Assembly: GCA_029210085.1 (NCBI GenBank)
Contig: JARGPP010000019.1
Coordinates: 1 to 40,349 of the forward strand
Direction of reading: 5' to 3'
Origin: Legionellaceae bacterium
Lineage (GTDB): Bacteria > Pseudomonadota > Gammaproteobacteria > Legionellales > Legionellaceae
DNA length: 40,349 nt
Under the pieces are notes generated by a model, which saw nothing but the letters and a program-made list of their open reading frames with translations, was not told where the DNA came from and did not search any database. Position 1 is the first letter of the stretch, and the number at the start of each line of letters is the position of its first letter. This document shows, piece after piece, positions 7,781 to 15,950 of the stretch. The position numbers were made by a program, and so were the translations under genes.

Positions 7781-8887
7781 ATGAAACGTGTTTTGTTTTG
7801 TGTGAGTTTAATGTTTTGTTTCGATGTAATGGCGGTCACACTTCCAAAGGGCCGATGTGCTTTATTGTATGACAATATCAGTACAACAGGCCCAAATGGC
7901 GAGCAAAAACAAAAGCCAGGATATTGGATTCCTAATATTACGGCTTTTAATGCTGGTGCGAGTGTTGGTAAAGAAATTACATGTTTGTATCCCTATACGG
8001 GGGATATTGAAATGTATTGCACAACACCAAGTACATGTATTTATAAAGGCTCTAAAAAGAATGTGTTTGTTTATTATGATACTGGGTTACCTTCTATTGA
8101 GAAGTATCATGAAGCTTTTCCGAAAGCTGTTATGTTGCCGATTATTGATGGTCAGACGAATAGTCAGTTACTAAAGGCGCTGACGTATACGGAAGTAGGT
8201 ACAAATACAGCAGATTTGGTGGTCGATCAGGTATGCCATGATCCAAATTCAGACGGTGTGTTTTTTGATTTGGAACCATTTGATATCAGTGTACCGGGCC
8301 AATTTGCGTTTTATAGTGAAATCACAAAGCGATTTTCACAAAGCCCTTGTGTTGATACGCTACACCCCAAAGGACGTGTTTTTGGAGCATTTTTAAGCCC
8401 AGGAAAAGTAAAAGATTGGGGGCAAGTAAAAGCAGCTTTTGGAGATGTGGGTTTTGCCGCAGTTTCAGGTTATGACATTAGAGATACAACACCACCAACG
8501 CCTACTAGTATTCAATTATATCACTCCAGTGTGACCGGTATGTTGACAACAATGGACGCGGCTTCTCAAAAGTTCAAAATTGCATATAAAGTCGTCGTGC
8601 CTTGGGCTGCGAGTTTTGGTGAGTTCAATCAGTATGGATTATATGATGCATCTAATCCACCTTCTTATTTTAAACTTATCAAAGATTATACCCCTGAAGG
8701 AATCACTCAGTTAGCTTATGTGCAAGCAGCCAGAGCTATTATTACAGCAATATGCAAAAGTCCTCTTTTTTTAGGAATGGATGGTTGGAGTTGGAGTCAG
8801 TATAAATCACCTAATCCAGCAAAAGAAGAAATGCTCTTGCCTGCTATTCCAGAAGGCCCTGTGGTCCAGTATTTACAGAAAAATTAA
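7781..8887 (+). CDS. Exported GH18-like TIM-barrel protein
   Basis: The 368-residue protein has a signal peptide (MKRVLFCVSLMFCFDVMA, cleavage before VTLP). DGVFFDLEPF at residues 158-167 matches the GH18 chitinase motif D-G-x-x-x-D-x-E, with Glu165 in the position of the proton donor. The first Asp of the usual D-x-D-x-E core is Phe here. Before it are beta-strand-like segments (KNVFVYYDTG, AVMLPIIDG). After it come VFGAFLSPG, VGFAAVSGYD and MDGWSWSQY, where the conserved GH18 Trp near the end of the barrel would be expected. Several Cys (26, 69, 80, 86, 152) suggest disulfides. It may cleave or only bind a glycan. It lies 20 nt after the beta-barrel gene, with GAGAGG as RBS, so the two are probably cotranscribed. 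Confidence 0.5.
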   Translation: MKRVLFCVSLMFCFDVMAVTLPKGRCALLYDNISTTGPNGEQKQKPGYWIPNITAFNAGASVGKEITCLYPYTGDIEMYCTTPSTCIYKGSKKNVFVYYDTGLPSIEKYHEAFPKAVMLPIIDGQTNSQLLKALTYTEVGTNTADLVVDQVCHDPNSDGVFFDLEPFDISVPGQFAFYSEITKRFSQSPCVDTLHPKGRVFGAFLSPGKVKDWGQVKAAFGDVGFAAVSGYDIRDTTPPTPTSIQLYHSSVTGMLTTMDAASQKFKIAYKVVVPWAASFGEFNQYGLYDASNPPSYFKLIKDYTPEGITQLAYVQAARAIITAICKSPLFLGMDGWSWSQYKSPNPAKEEMLLPAIPEGPVVQYLQKN

Positions 8888-9066
8888 AAGCGTGCGTCTG
8901 TTTCTTAGGGTTCAGAACAAAGAGGGGCAGTCGCCAGAAAAAAGCAGGCAAGTTCTTTTGTATTTTGATACTATTTATTTTTATATTGACCTTTTTTATT
9001 AAAAAATAAACATAATATGTTTTTTTTGTGATATAGTATGATTTTTTTTAAGTCAAAGGCATTAAA

Positions 9067-9711
9067 GTGAATTCAGATGACAAAGAAGCGCGCTCACAGC
9101 TTGTTCAACCTAAGGCACCTAGAAAGCTTCCTCCTTTAGGTCCTTTAGTCAGAAATAATTCTGATGAAAGTTTAATAAATGACCTGGAAAATATCAGCTT
9201 AGGAACCACAACAAGTGATTTCACGACGTCTAGTCATAGTCATGACTTATTGTTCTCTAGTTCGCCTTGTAGTTCTATTTCAGGTTCTACGAGCCCATGG
9301 AGCACAAGGTCGAGTACACCTGCTTTTAGAGAAAGATTGACTCTTAATATGAGATCTGCATCATGTGGGCCTGAAATTGATGGCAAGCTAGAGTCAAGTA
9401 TGCCGCCTGTATTGCGCAGGGCTGCTATATCAACAGGAAACTTACAGAGCGCATTACGCTCTAGTAGACAAAAGGCTGCTCGAAAACAACGAGAATCTTT
9501 TATGGGTTCTCCATTTGAATCTTCAGCACCTTCTCCACGCCCTAATGCAACAGCAGAAGGCAATCAAGTAAGATTATTTCCAGTATTAAGAAAAATGAAT
9601 TCAGACAGTTCTTACTTAAAAAGTAACTGCTGGGTTGATGCTAAAGAGGATGAGAGTCAAAGTGAAACTCAATCAAATCTCCCATCTATCCCAAGTAACA
9701 GCGTCAGATAA
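9067..9711 (+). CDS. Disordered Ser-rich orphan protein, candidate effector
   Basis: The 214-residue protein starts with GTG at 9067, with AAAGG seven bases upstream. It is strongly enriched in Ser, Thr and Pro and has almost no predicted hydrophobic core. It carries several Arg-x-x-Ser-like sites: RNNSDE at 29-34, TRSSTP at 80-85, MRSASC at 95-100 and LRRAAIS at 116-122. It also has a basic cluster RQKAARKQR at 134-142 that resembles a nuclear localisation signal. The C-terminus KEDESQSETQS is acidic and polar, like Dot/Icm secretion signals. No enzyme motif is visible. The composition suggests a substrate or scaffold in a eukaryotic cell, but this is inference. Confidence 0.55.
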   Translation: MNSDDKEARSQLVQPKAPRKLPPLGPLVRNNSDESLINDLENISLGTTTSDFTTSSHSHDLLFSSSPCSSISGSTSPWSTRSSTPAFRERLTLNMRSASCGPEIDGKLESSMPPVLRRAAISTGNLQSALRSSRQKAARKQRESFMGSPFESSAPSPRPNATAEGNQVRLFPVLRKMNSDSSYLKSNCWVDAKEDESQSETQSNLPSIPSNSVR

Positions 9712-9842
9712 ATTGAGCAAGCTGTTGACAGTGGACCTTAGGATAAGTGCTGAACCCCGTGGGTCAAAGCCCACAGGCATTCTTGAGCGTTTACACATTT
9801 AATTTTTTGCCTGGGCACGTAGGCGCTGGGGGGCAGCAGCTT

Positions 9843-11219
9843 CTAGCATTCTGGAAAATTAACGGCGAGTCCACCTAGTGATGTTTCTTTATAAATGCTT
9901 TGCATGTCGATGCCTGTTTGAAGCATTGTTTTAATGACTTTATCAAGGGACACATGGTGACTACCATCACCAAGAAGTGCCATGCGAGAAGCATTAACAG
10001 CTTTAACAGCACCCATTGCATTTCGCTCGATACATGGAATTTGAACAAGTCCCATCACAGGGTCACAGGTCATGCCTAAATGATGCTCCATGGCAATTTC
10101 AGCTGCGTTTTCAATTTGCTCAATAGAGCCACCGAGAACAGCCGTTAAAGCGCCTGCTGCCATCGATGATGCCACGCCAATCTCACCTTGGCAGCCGACT
10201 TCAGCACCTGAAATAGAAGCGCCTTTTTTATATAAAATGCCAATGGCTGCAGCCGTTAGAAAGTAAGTATAAACAGCGTCATTATCTGTATAATGATGTG
10301 CTGTTTGCATGTAACGCAGAACAGCTGGAATAATACCTGCAGCCCCGTTCGTTGGAGCCGTTACAATACGACCCCCGGCAGCATTCTCTTCATTGACAGC
10401 AATGGCATATAGGTTTAAGCGATTTAAAACATCAGAGGCTTCATAGATGCTTTTGATGCCTTTTTTAGCTTTAAGTTTTTCGAGTAAATCATTTGCACGG
10501 CGTTTTACCTGTAAGCCACCAGGCAAGATGCCCGTATGCTCACAACCTGCATCAATACAATTATTCATGACATCAGCGAGCTTTAAAATGCCAGAATAGA
10601 TACTGTTCTTATCTCGAAAAACTTGCTCATTTTGAAGTATTAGTTCTGCAATACTCAAATCATTTTTTTTGCATGCTGTGATTAATTCTTTTGTGGTCTC
10701 AAAGGGATGGGGAAGTGTAATTTGTACAGCACGCTGTTGACCAAAAGCTTCGTCAGTGACGATAAAGCCACCACCGATTGAGTAGTATATTTGTGTTGAA
10801 AGTATTTTTTTATTGGCGTCATAAGCAGTAAAACAAAGCCCATTACTATGTTTGGGCAAGTTTTTTTTCTGATATAAAATCAAGTCACTATCTTGATGAA
10901 ATGGAATGGCTTTTTTACCACCCAGCTGTAGTGTTTTCTCATGAAGAATCGTTTGCATGCGCGGAACCATGCTGTCTGGCTCAACGGTTTCAGGTGCTTG
11001 GCCTTCCAAGCCATTTAAAATGGCTTTATCGGTACCATGACCAACACCTGTTAGGGCCAATGAACCATAGAGCTCGGTTTTGAGGCGATGGACTTGCTCA
11101 AAGCATCCAGCTTGATTGAGTTTTTCTAAAAAAGCATTAGCAGCCGCCATGGGTCCCACAGTATGAGAGCTAGAAGGACCAATGCCAATGGAGAATAAAT
11201 CAAATATACTGATGCTCAT
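9843..11219 (-). CDS. sdaA: L-serine ammonia-lyase (single-chain, iron-sulfur)
   Basis: The enzyme converts L-serine to pyruvate and ammonia in the cytosol using a [4Fe-4S] cluster. The 458-residue chain has the N-terminal beta domain ([20 protein letters not shown]) and the catalytic alpha domain. Cluster cysteines are Cys343 (VGCQGEIG), Cys385 (TCDPVMG) and Cys396 (IPCIERN). The last residue is Cys458. In the Legionella pneumophila enzyme of the same length this C-terminal Cys reaches back as the fourth cluster ligand until serine displaces it, so the same self-occluding mechanism is expected here. The gene lies 34 nt downstream of glsA on the same strand and is probably cotranscribed. Serine is a main carbon source for Legionella-type bacteria. 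Confidence 0.95.
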   Translation of the reverse strand: MSISIFDLFSIGIGPSSSHTVGPMAAANAFLEKLNQAGCFEQVHRLKTELYGSLALTGVGHGTDKAILNGLEGQAPETVEPDSMVPRMQTILHEKTLQLGGKKAIPFHQDSDLILYQKKNLPKHSNGLCFTAYDANKKILSTQIYYSIGGGFIVTDEAFGQQRAVQITLPHPFETTKELITACKKNDLSIAELILQNEQVFRDKNSIYSGILKLADVMNNCIDAGCEHTGILPGGLQVKRRANDLLEKLKAKKGIKSIYEASDVLNRLNLYAIAVNEENAAGGRIVTAPTNGAAGIIPAVLRYMQTAHHYTDNDAVYTYFLTAAAIGILYKKGASISGAEVGCQGEIGVASSMAAGALTAVLGGSIEQIENAAEIAMEHHLGMTCDPVMGLVQIPCIERNAMGAVKAVNASRMALLGDGSHHVSLDKVIKTMLQTGIDMQSIYKETSLGGLAVNFPEC

Positions 11220-11253
11220 GGATGCGCCTTATTAGGTTATTTTTTTATAATAC

Positions 11254-12189
11254 TTAAGGAAGAGCAAAATGCCAATCTACCGCTTTAGAGAGGCCTTCAA
11301 GCATAATGCCTCCACGAACACTGTTTCCTTTTGCATTGACACGGGGGCTTAGTGTTGCAATGCCAGCTTTGCCGGGTACGGTTGCGATTGTGTATCCTGA
11401 TACACCACTTTTCGCGGGCATACCTGTTTGAACAAGATGTGTTCCTGTTTCGTCATATAAACCGCAAGTTGCCATAATAGCCAGGGTAATTTTGCAAGTT
11501 TCTCGTGAAATAATCACTTCATTGGTACTTGGGTCGCGACCGGCATTAGCGAGTAGGGTGGGTAGGTATAGCATTTGTTCGAGTGAAGTTTCATAAGAAC
11601 ACAAGGTAAAGTATAAATCGAGCGTTTCTTGAACACGTTTTCCTAAATTACCACGGCTATTCAGTAAATAAGCAAGAGAACGATTACGATCACCCGTTCG
11701 TTTTTCAGAGGCAAAGACGAGAGGATTCATTGCAAGGCGTTGACCGAATGTAATTTTGACCCACTTTTCAAGCCATCCAAACTGTTGCTCTTCAACCCCT
11801 GGAATATGAGAACATAAAACAATAGCACCCGCATTAAGCATTGGGTTTGAAGGTTTGGGCCCAAATTGCTCAAGACGTGTGATAGACGCAAATTCGTCCC
11901 CTGAAGGCTCGACACGCACCCATTCAAAAACTTGTTCGGGACCATATTCTTCGAGTAATCCAATCAGAGGAATAATTTTACTGGTGCTTTGTAAGGTAAT
12001 ACGAGGTAAGGGTGTGTTGCTATACATCACAGGTTCACCACCGAGTGGATGAACGGCGATTGCAGTCAAGTTATCGTCGACATTTGCGAGTTCGGGAATA
12101 TAGTTTGCTGTATGTCCTTCCTGATTTTTCTCTGCGGTTTCGACAAGCTGCTTGAGTAAGTCAACGGTAATGGGTTGTTTTTTTGTCAT
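11254..12189 (-). CDS. glsA: Glutaminase
   Basis: This serine-dependent glutaminase (beta-lactamase-like fold) hydrolyses glutamine to glutamate and ammonia. Typical segments are GHTANYIPELANVD near the N-terminus, LQSTSKIIPLIGLL with the catalytic S-x-x-K, NAGAIV, and SGVSGYTIATVPGKAGIA near the C-terminus. The ATG at 12189 is preferred over the one four codons upstream because the GGAG Shine-Dalgarno overlaps that first codon. This gives 311 residues, the usual length. It is followed by sdaA in the same direction, forming an amino-acid deamination pair that releases ammonia and feeds the TCA cycle. Glutaminases of this kind can also support acid resistance. Confidence 0.93.
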   Translation of the reverse strand: MTKKQPITVDLLKQLVETAEKNQEGHTANYIPELANVDDNLTAIAVHPLGGEPVMYSNTPLPRITLQSTSKIIPLIGLLEEYGPEQVFEWVRVEPSGDEFASITRLEQFGPKPSNPMLNAGAIVLCSHIPGVEEQQFGWLEKWVKITFGQRLAMNPLVFASEKRTGDRNRSLAYLLNSRGNLGKRVQETLDLYFTLCSYETSLEQMLYLPTLLANAGRDPSTNEVIISRETCKITLAIMATCGLYDETGTHLVQTGMPAKSGVSGYTIATVPGKAGIATLSPRVNAKGNSVRGGIMLEGLSKAVDWHFALP

Positions 12190-12455
12190 GCTGTACTCCA
12201 TTCGTTGAATTTAAGGCCGTCTATTGTACCTTAATTTTATCGTTTCTTCATCGCTTGTGTAAGAAAAACTTCTATATCACAGTGCAGTATGAATATATCA
12301 GTACGTTATCAGCCTAATATGATAAGATGAGCCCGATTGCTTGTGCGAATTTTATAGTGCTATGCGTTCAACGCTCACTGTTTTTATTCATTAAGTTTAA
12401 GCAATTCAAGTATAGTCACAGGTTAGTCTAATCTTACTCAAATAGATATTGTATA

Positions 12456-13844
12456 ATGAAAAAAAATGTTGAATATAAATACATCGTTGCAGCATTCTAT
12501 TCGGTTATTTTATTTTTAGATAGACTGGATTTGACGATTATTAATATTGCTCTTCCAGCTATTGCAGATTATTTCGATGTTCCCATTACTGCTACAGAAT
12601 GGATAAACAATGCGTTTTTGTTAGCACTTGCAATCAGTTTGCCGGTGAGTACGTGGCTGAGTGAGCGATTTGGAGATAAACGACTGTTTATTACTGCTAC
12701 TTTATTATTCAGTTTTTCATCAATTGCTTGTGCTTGTTCTCCCACTATTTTGTTTATGATTTTTGTGCGATTTATCCAAGGCTTTATGGGAGGGCTGATT
12801 ATTCCTGTGGGTATGTCGATGGTATATCGTGCATTTGAACCTTCTGAGTATGTCAGTATCAGTAGCTTTATTTTTATCCCGAGCCTTATTGCGCCTGCGC
12901 TAGCACCTGCCTTAGGGGGCGTGATTATCCATGTTTGGAGTTGGAAGTGGATTTTTTTATTTTCTCCGCCGGTTTGCTTAATGGTTGCGGTATTGTCGTT
13001 TGTTTTTTTACAAGAAAAAAAATGTGAGGTGGTTGGGGTCTTTGATAAAATAGGGTTTATTATTTTATCTATTGCTTTAATTTTTAGTTTGTATTTTTTA
13101 TCTTATCTGGGTAAGAATGGAGTGAACATACAAACTGTGACTTTGCTGGCCATCGCTTGTTTTAGCGGCTTTTTATTTGTTAAGCATGAAAGAAAACAAG
13201 CCTGCCCATTGGTTGAACTTAAACTGTTTAAAAATAAATTATTTTTGCAGGCAAATATCATTCAGTTGTCGTTCCAAGTTTGTCATTTTGGCTCTATTTT
13301 TTTAGTGAGCGCTTATTTGCAGCTGAGTGCTGAAATGTCAGCATTAACTGCAGGTATGACGATGGGTATGCAGGCTATAGGCGCAATGTGCACAAGTCGT
13401 TTTTCGGTGTTATTGTTTAATCATTATGGGCCCAAAGTACCAATTATTTTAGCGTTTATTGGTATTGCAATGATTACACCGTGTATTTTATCGATTGATA
13501 CATCTAGTGTGTTTGCGTGGGGAGCGAGTATTTTGCTATTCAGAGGGTTTTGTAGTGGATTATGTGGTGCCCCGATGCAAGCGATGAGTATTTTGGAATT
13601 TAAAGATAAAGAGATTAGTCGTGCGAGTGCGTTATTTAATATAGGTCGGCAATTATCGATTAGTTTGGGGGTAGCTTTGTCTGCTTTATTGATAACATGT
13701 GGGTATCATTATTATCAAGTTGATATGCGTGATGTGGCGCTTCACGTGCCTAAGGCTGTTTTTTACCCCGCATTTAGTTTACTTGCTATTGTACCTGCAC
13801 TTGGGATACTAACGGCGTTTAAAATTAACATTCCGAAATCTTGA
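12456..13844 (+). CDS. MFS drug:H+ antiporter, DHA2 (EmrB/QacA) type
   Basis: This 462-residue inner-membrane protein has about 14 hydrophobic segments. MFS hallmarks are the first-helix motif FLDRLDLTIINIALPAIA and motif A as LSERFGDKRLF in loop 2-3. FIQGFMGGLIIPVGMSMVY and a proline/glycine motif-C-like helix (SLIAPALAPALGGVII) are typical of the DHA2 group. It should export drugs or other amphipathic compounds using the proton gradient. No regulator or membrane-fusion partner is next to it. The ATG lacks a good Shine-Dalgarno. It ends 13 nt before a long hairpin. Confidence 0.85.
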   Translation: MKKNVEYKYIVAAFYSVILFLDRLDLTIINIALPAIADYFDVPITATEWINNAFLLALAISLPVSTWLSERFGDKRLFITATLLFSFSSIACACSPTILFMIFVRFIQGFMGGLIIPVGMSMVYRAFEPSEYVSISSFIFIPSLIAPALAPALGGVIIHVWSWKWIFLFSPPVCLMVAVLSFVFLQEKKCEVVGVFDKIGFIILSIALIFSLYFLSYLGKNGVNIQTVTLLAIACFSGFLFVKHERKQACPLVELKLFKNKLFLQANIIQLSFQVCHFGSIFLVSAYLQLSAEMSALTAGMTMGMQAIGAMCTSRFSVLLFNHYGPKVPIILAFIGIAMITPCILSIDTSSVFAWGASILLFRGFCSGLCGAPMQAMSILEFKDKEISRASALFNIGRQLSISLGVALSALLITCGYHYYQVDMRDVALHVPKAVFYPAFSLLAIVPALGILTAFKINIPKS

Positions 13845-13857
13845 TTGTTGATTTGAA

Positions 13858-13919
13858 CTGAGCATCAAACCCATTATCGGGTGATTTAAAAAACACACGA
13901 TAATGGGTTTGATGCTCAG
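13858..13919. terminator. Perfect 22-bp inverted repeat between convergent genes
   Basis: The arms are 13858-13879 and 13898-13919, perfectly complementary over 22 bp, with an 18-nt AT-rich loop. It lies between the stop of the MFS gene and the stop of the convergent orphan gene, where a bidirectional terminator is expected. No T-run follows either arm, so it is not a classic intrinsic terminator. The arms may instead protect the 3' ends of both transcripts. Confidence 0.55.
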
Positions 13920-13930
13920 AGGGCGTGTGT

Positions 13931-14350
13931 TTAAACTTTAGGTGTGGAGCTGTTCACTTCTTCAGCAGCATCTAATAATTTCCAGTTTGATTTAAATCCA
14001 TTGAGTTCAACAATATCTTCAACAATTTCAAACTTGGGGGGTACTTCATGTGAGGCTTCAGTTAGGTTTCGTTGTACGGTACAGAATGATTCCTCTGGAA
14101 AGTCGTTCATTTGAATACGTAAGTGGTGTGTATCAATCTTTGTTTGATAAGGATGTTCAGATAATCCTGTCGGATGCCATTGGATTTTATTTTTTTGTAT
14201 ACATTGGCTTAATGCTTGTCGAGCATCATCAGAGAGTTTTGTTCTTTGGGCCATTTTACCTAGGTTCACATAATACTCTTTAGGGTGAGGCATTTTTTTT
14301 GTTATTTCTTTAAATAGTGTACCCATACCCATTAATCCTGCTCGTTTCAT
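13931..14350 (-). CDS. Orphan protein of 139 residues
   Basis: The ATG at 14350 is chosen because GGAG lies six bases upstream; a GTG four codons earlier overlaps that RBS. The product is a small, mostly hydrophilic protein with a basic N-terminal helix (FKEITKKMPHPKEYYVN), two Cys, and an acidic to polar tail ending AAEEVNSSTPKV. There is no signal peptide or membrane span. I do not recognise the family. It is divergent from the larger orphan at 14503 across a very AT-rich spacer, and convergent with the MFS pump. Confidence 0.55.
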   Translation of the reverse strand: MKRAGLMGMGTLFKEITKKMPHPKEYYVNLGKMAQRTKLSDDARQALSQCIQKNKIQWHPTGLSEHPYQTKIDTHHLRIQMNDFPEESFCTVQRNLTEASHEVPPKFEIVEDIVELNGFKSNWKLLDAAEEVNSSTPKV

Positions 14351-14416
14351 ATTGAACTCCACTCGAATAAATTAAAATAAATATTTAGATTAAATTATAA
14401 TCTACTTGATTATATT

Positions 14417-14445
14417 TTGCAATAATCTATTGTTAGTAGTATATA
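14417..14445 (+). promoter_or_regulatory. Sigma70-like promoter of the 433-residue orphan gene
   Basis: TTGCAA (14417-14422), a 17-bp spacer and TATATA (14440-14445) precede the gene at 14503. The start would be near 14452, leaving a leader of about 50 nt that ends in a good GGAG. Confidence 0.45.
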
Positions 14446-14502
14446 AAATCATAAAGTTTTTGAAGTTACATATAAAACCAAAATTTTTTTGGAGTGCGTC
14501 AT

Positions 14503-15804
14503 ATGAGAAACAGAGTGCTCAGGACAGTAGGAGGGGTGATACAAAAAAGGTCTAAGATGGTACCTAGACATATACCTGCATCAACGCCATCATCGTCCAC
14601 TATGGATACAGAAGCACCGCGCTATCCCTTTGCGACCGATTTTCCCACGGCAAGCTCTACGAATACGATACTTCAAGGGGGTACGGCACCGCTTTTAAAT
14701 TTCACCTTAGATGAGGTGATATCCGCTTGCATTGATTCAGATGGAGAGCAAGAAAGACATGAAGATTTTCAGGGTTTTATCGAAGATGCTTTTGCTCGAC
14801 ACTACAAAGAAGGTATAGCTGAAGTGATAAGAGGTGAGAAAGAGGTGACGTCCGTAGAAGGAAAGCTTTATGTGAAACACCTGAAAAAAAATGCGGCGAA
14901 GTATCTTATTGAAGAAGAGGCTATTCCAGATAGCATACTGACCTCAAGTTTGGATGATTATGTTACCTATCCAGATATCAAATATGGTCATAATGGTGAT
15001 TTTGTTCGTACGGCTTATCATCGAACGTTAAATGATTTAGGGCATGCAATAGAAGAAGGCATGTTTTCCTCGCTTTCTTTCAATGAAACCAAGTTAGCTT
15101 TGGATTTTATAGAAGATAAGCTGGAAGAACGAATTAATTTGCTTGTGGATGGTGTTTTAGCATCTAATGTCTCCGCCGAAGTGCGGGAAGGTACCCGTCT
15201 TTTTGCATGGACGTTTATGCCTAAAAAATTAGAAGAAGGGTTAAGAGTTAGAAATAGCAGTAAATATGAGGGGAGGGAGGAAGGTGCAAATAAGATTTTT
15301 TTAATTAAAAAAAATATCAGAGCGGTATTGGCTGAGGAATATATGGCATCAATATATTCACCAGAAGAGTTGAAGGAGATGGGCAAAGAGGGTAAAGGCA
15401 AGGTATTTGCGGATATCGTATCTTGTATTTCGGATGGGGTGTTAGCAAAAATGGAGTATAGTGACGCTCAAGTGATTAAGGTATTAAACAGGGTGCGTGG
15501 AAGAGGCCTTACAAGTACAAGTGAGCAGTATGATACTGATTACGGAGTGATACCGATTCAAAAGGATAAAGCATTGGCTTTAAGGCCTTCAGAAGTGAGT
15601 TTGGTTTTGGTTGAGGATGCACCAAGCCAATATTTCACCGAGCAACAAGATAAGGCTGCAGTAACGGATTCGAGAGAAGATGAGCATACCTCTCCTAATA
15701 TAGACTCTGAACAATTTAAAGAACGATTGAAAGAGCAGTTTAAAGATAAACCTGCAGATGAACTTGAAGATGAATCTGAACATAAACCAGGTTCAACACA
15801 GTAA
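14503..15804 (+). CDS. Large helical orphan protein with acidic C-terminus, candidate effector
   Basis: GGAG eight bases upstream supports the ATG at 14503 (433 residues) rather than the overlapping GTG at 14494. The first 60 residues are basic, then Ser/Thr/Pro-rich and probably disordered (RTVGGVIQKRSKMVPRH). Residues 75-340 are rich in charged helices. The last 45 residues are highly acidic and end DELEDESEHKPGSTQ, preceded by FKERLKEQFKDK. No membrane span, signal peptide or catalytic motif is visible, and I recognise no family. A helical body with a Glu-rich unstructured tail is the usual look of Dot/Icm substrates; this is inference only. Confidence 0.6.
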   Translation: MRNRVLRTVGGVIQKRSKMVPRHIPASTPSSSTMDTEAPRYPFATDFPTASSTNTILQGGTAPLLNFTLDEVISACIDSDGEQERHEDFQGFIEDAFARHYKEGIAEVIRGEKEVTSVEGKLYVKHLKKNAAKYLIEEEAIPDSILTSSLDDYVTYPDIKYGHNGDFVRTAYHRTLNDLGHAIEEGMFSSLSFNETKLALDFIEDKLEERINLLVDGVLASNVSAEVREGTRLFAWTFMPKKLEEGLRVRNSSKYEGREEGANKIFLIKKNIRAVLAEEYMASIYSPEELKEMGKEGKGKVFADIVSCISDGVLAKMEYSDAQVIKVLNRVRGRGLTSTSEQYDTDYGVIPIQKDKALALRPSEVSLVLVEDAPSQYFTEQQDKAAVTDSREDEHTSPNIDSEQFKERLKEQFKDKPADELEDESEHKPGSTQ

Positions 15805-15814
15805 AAACACTTTG

Positions 15815-15845
15815 AAAATCAATGAGGTCAGACACGGTTGATTTT
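15815..15845. terminator. Weak AT-rich hairpin after the orphan gene
   Basis: AAAATCAA (15815-15822) pairs with TTGATTTT (15838-15845) across a 15-nt loop, 10 nt after the stop. The stem is AT-rich and the T-run is short, so termination is uncertain. Confidence 0.3.
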
Positions 15846-15887
15846 ATTGAATCCTATGGGTCTGTTCGGGTTGAAAATTTTTATTTC

Positions 15888-15914
15888 TTGACTAAAAGTT
15901 CATAACAATATAAA
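15888..15914 (+). promoter_or_regulatory. Possible promoter of the serine hydrolase gene
   Basis: TTGACT (15888-15893) and TATAAA (15909-15914) are separated by 15 bp, shorter than ideal. They lie directly upstream of the hydrolase start. Confidence 0.35.
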
Positions 15915-15950
15915 AAATGGAAAGAATAATTGCACCAGACAGGATTTCGG

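Noticed and set aside
8986-9016. TTGACC and CATAAT as a promoter for the Ser-rich gene
   Set aside because: The 19-bp spacer is too long and the surrounding sequence is so AT-rich that such matches are expected by chance.
9759-9774. GTGGG/CCCAC hairpin after the Ser-rich gene as a terminator
   Set aside because: The stem is only 5 bp and no T-run follows.
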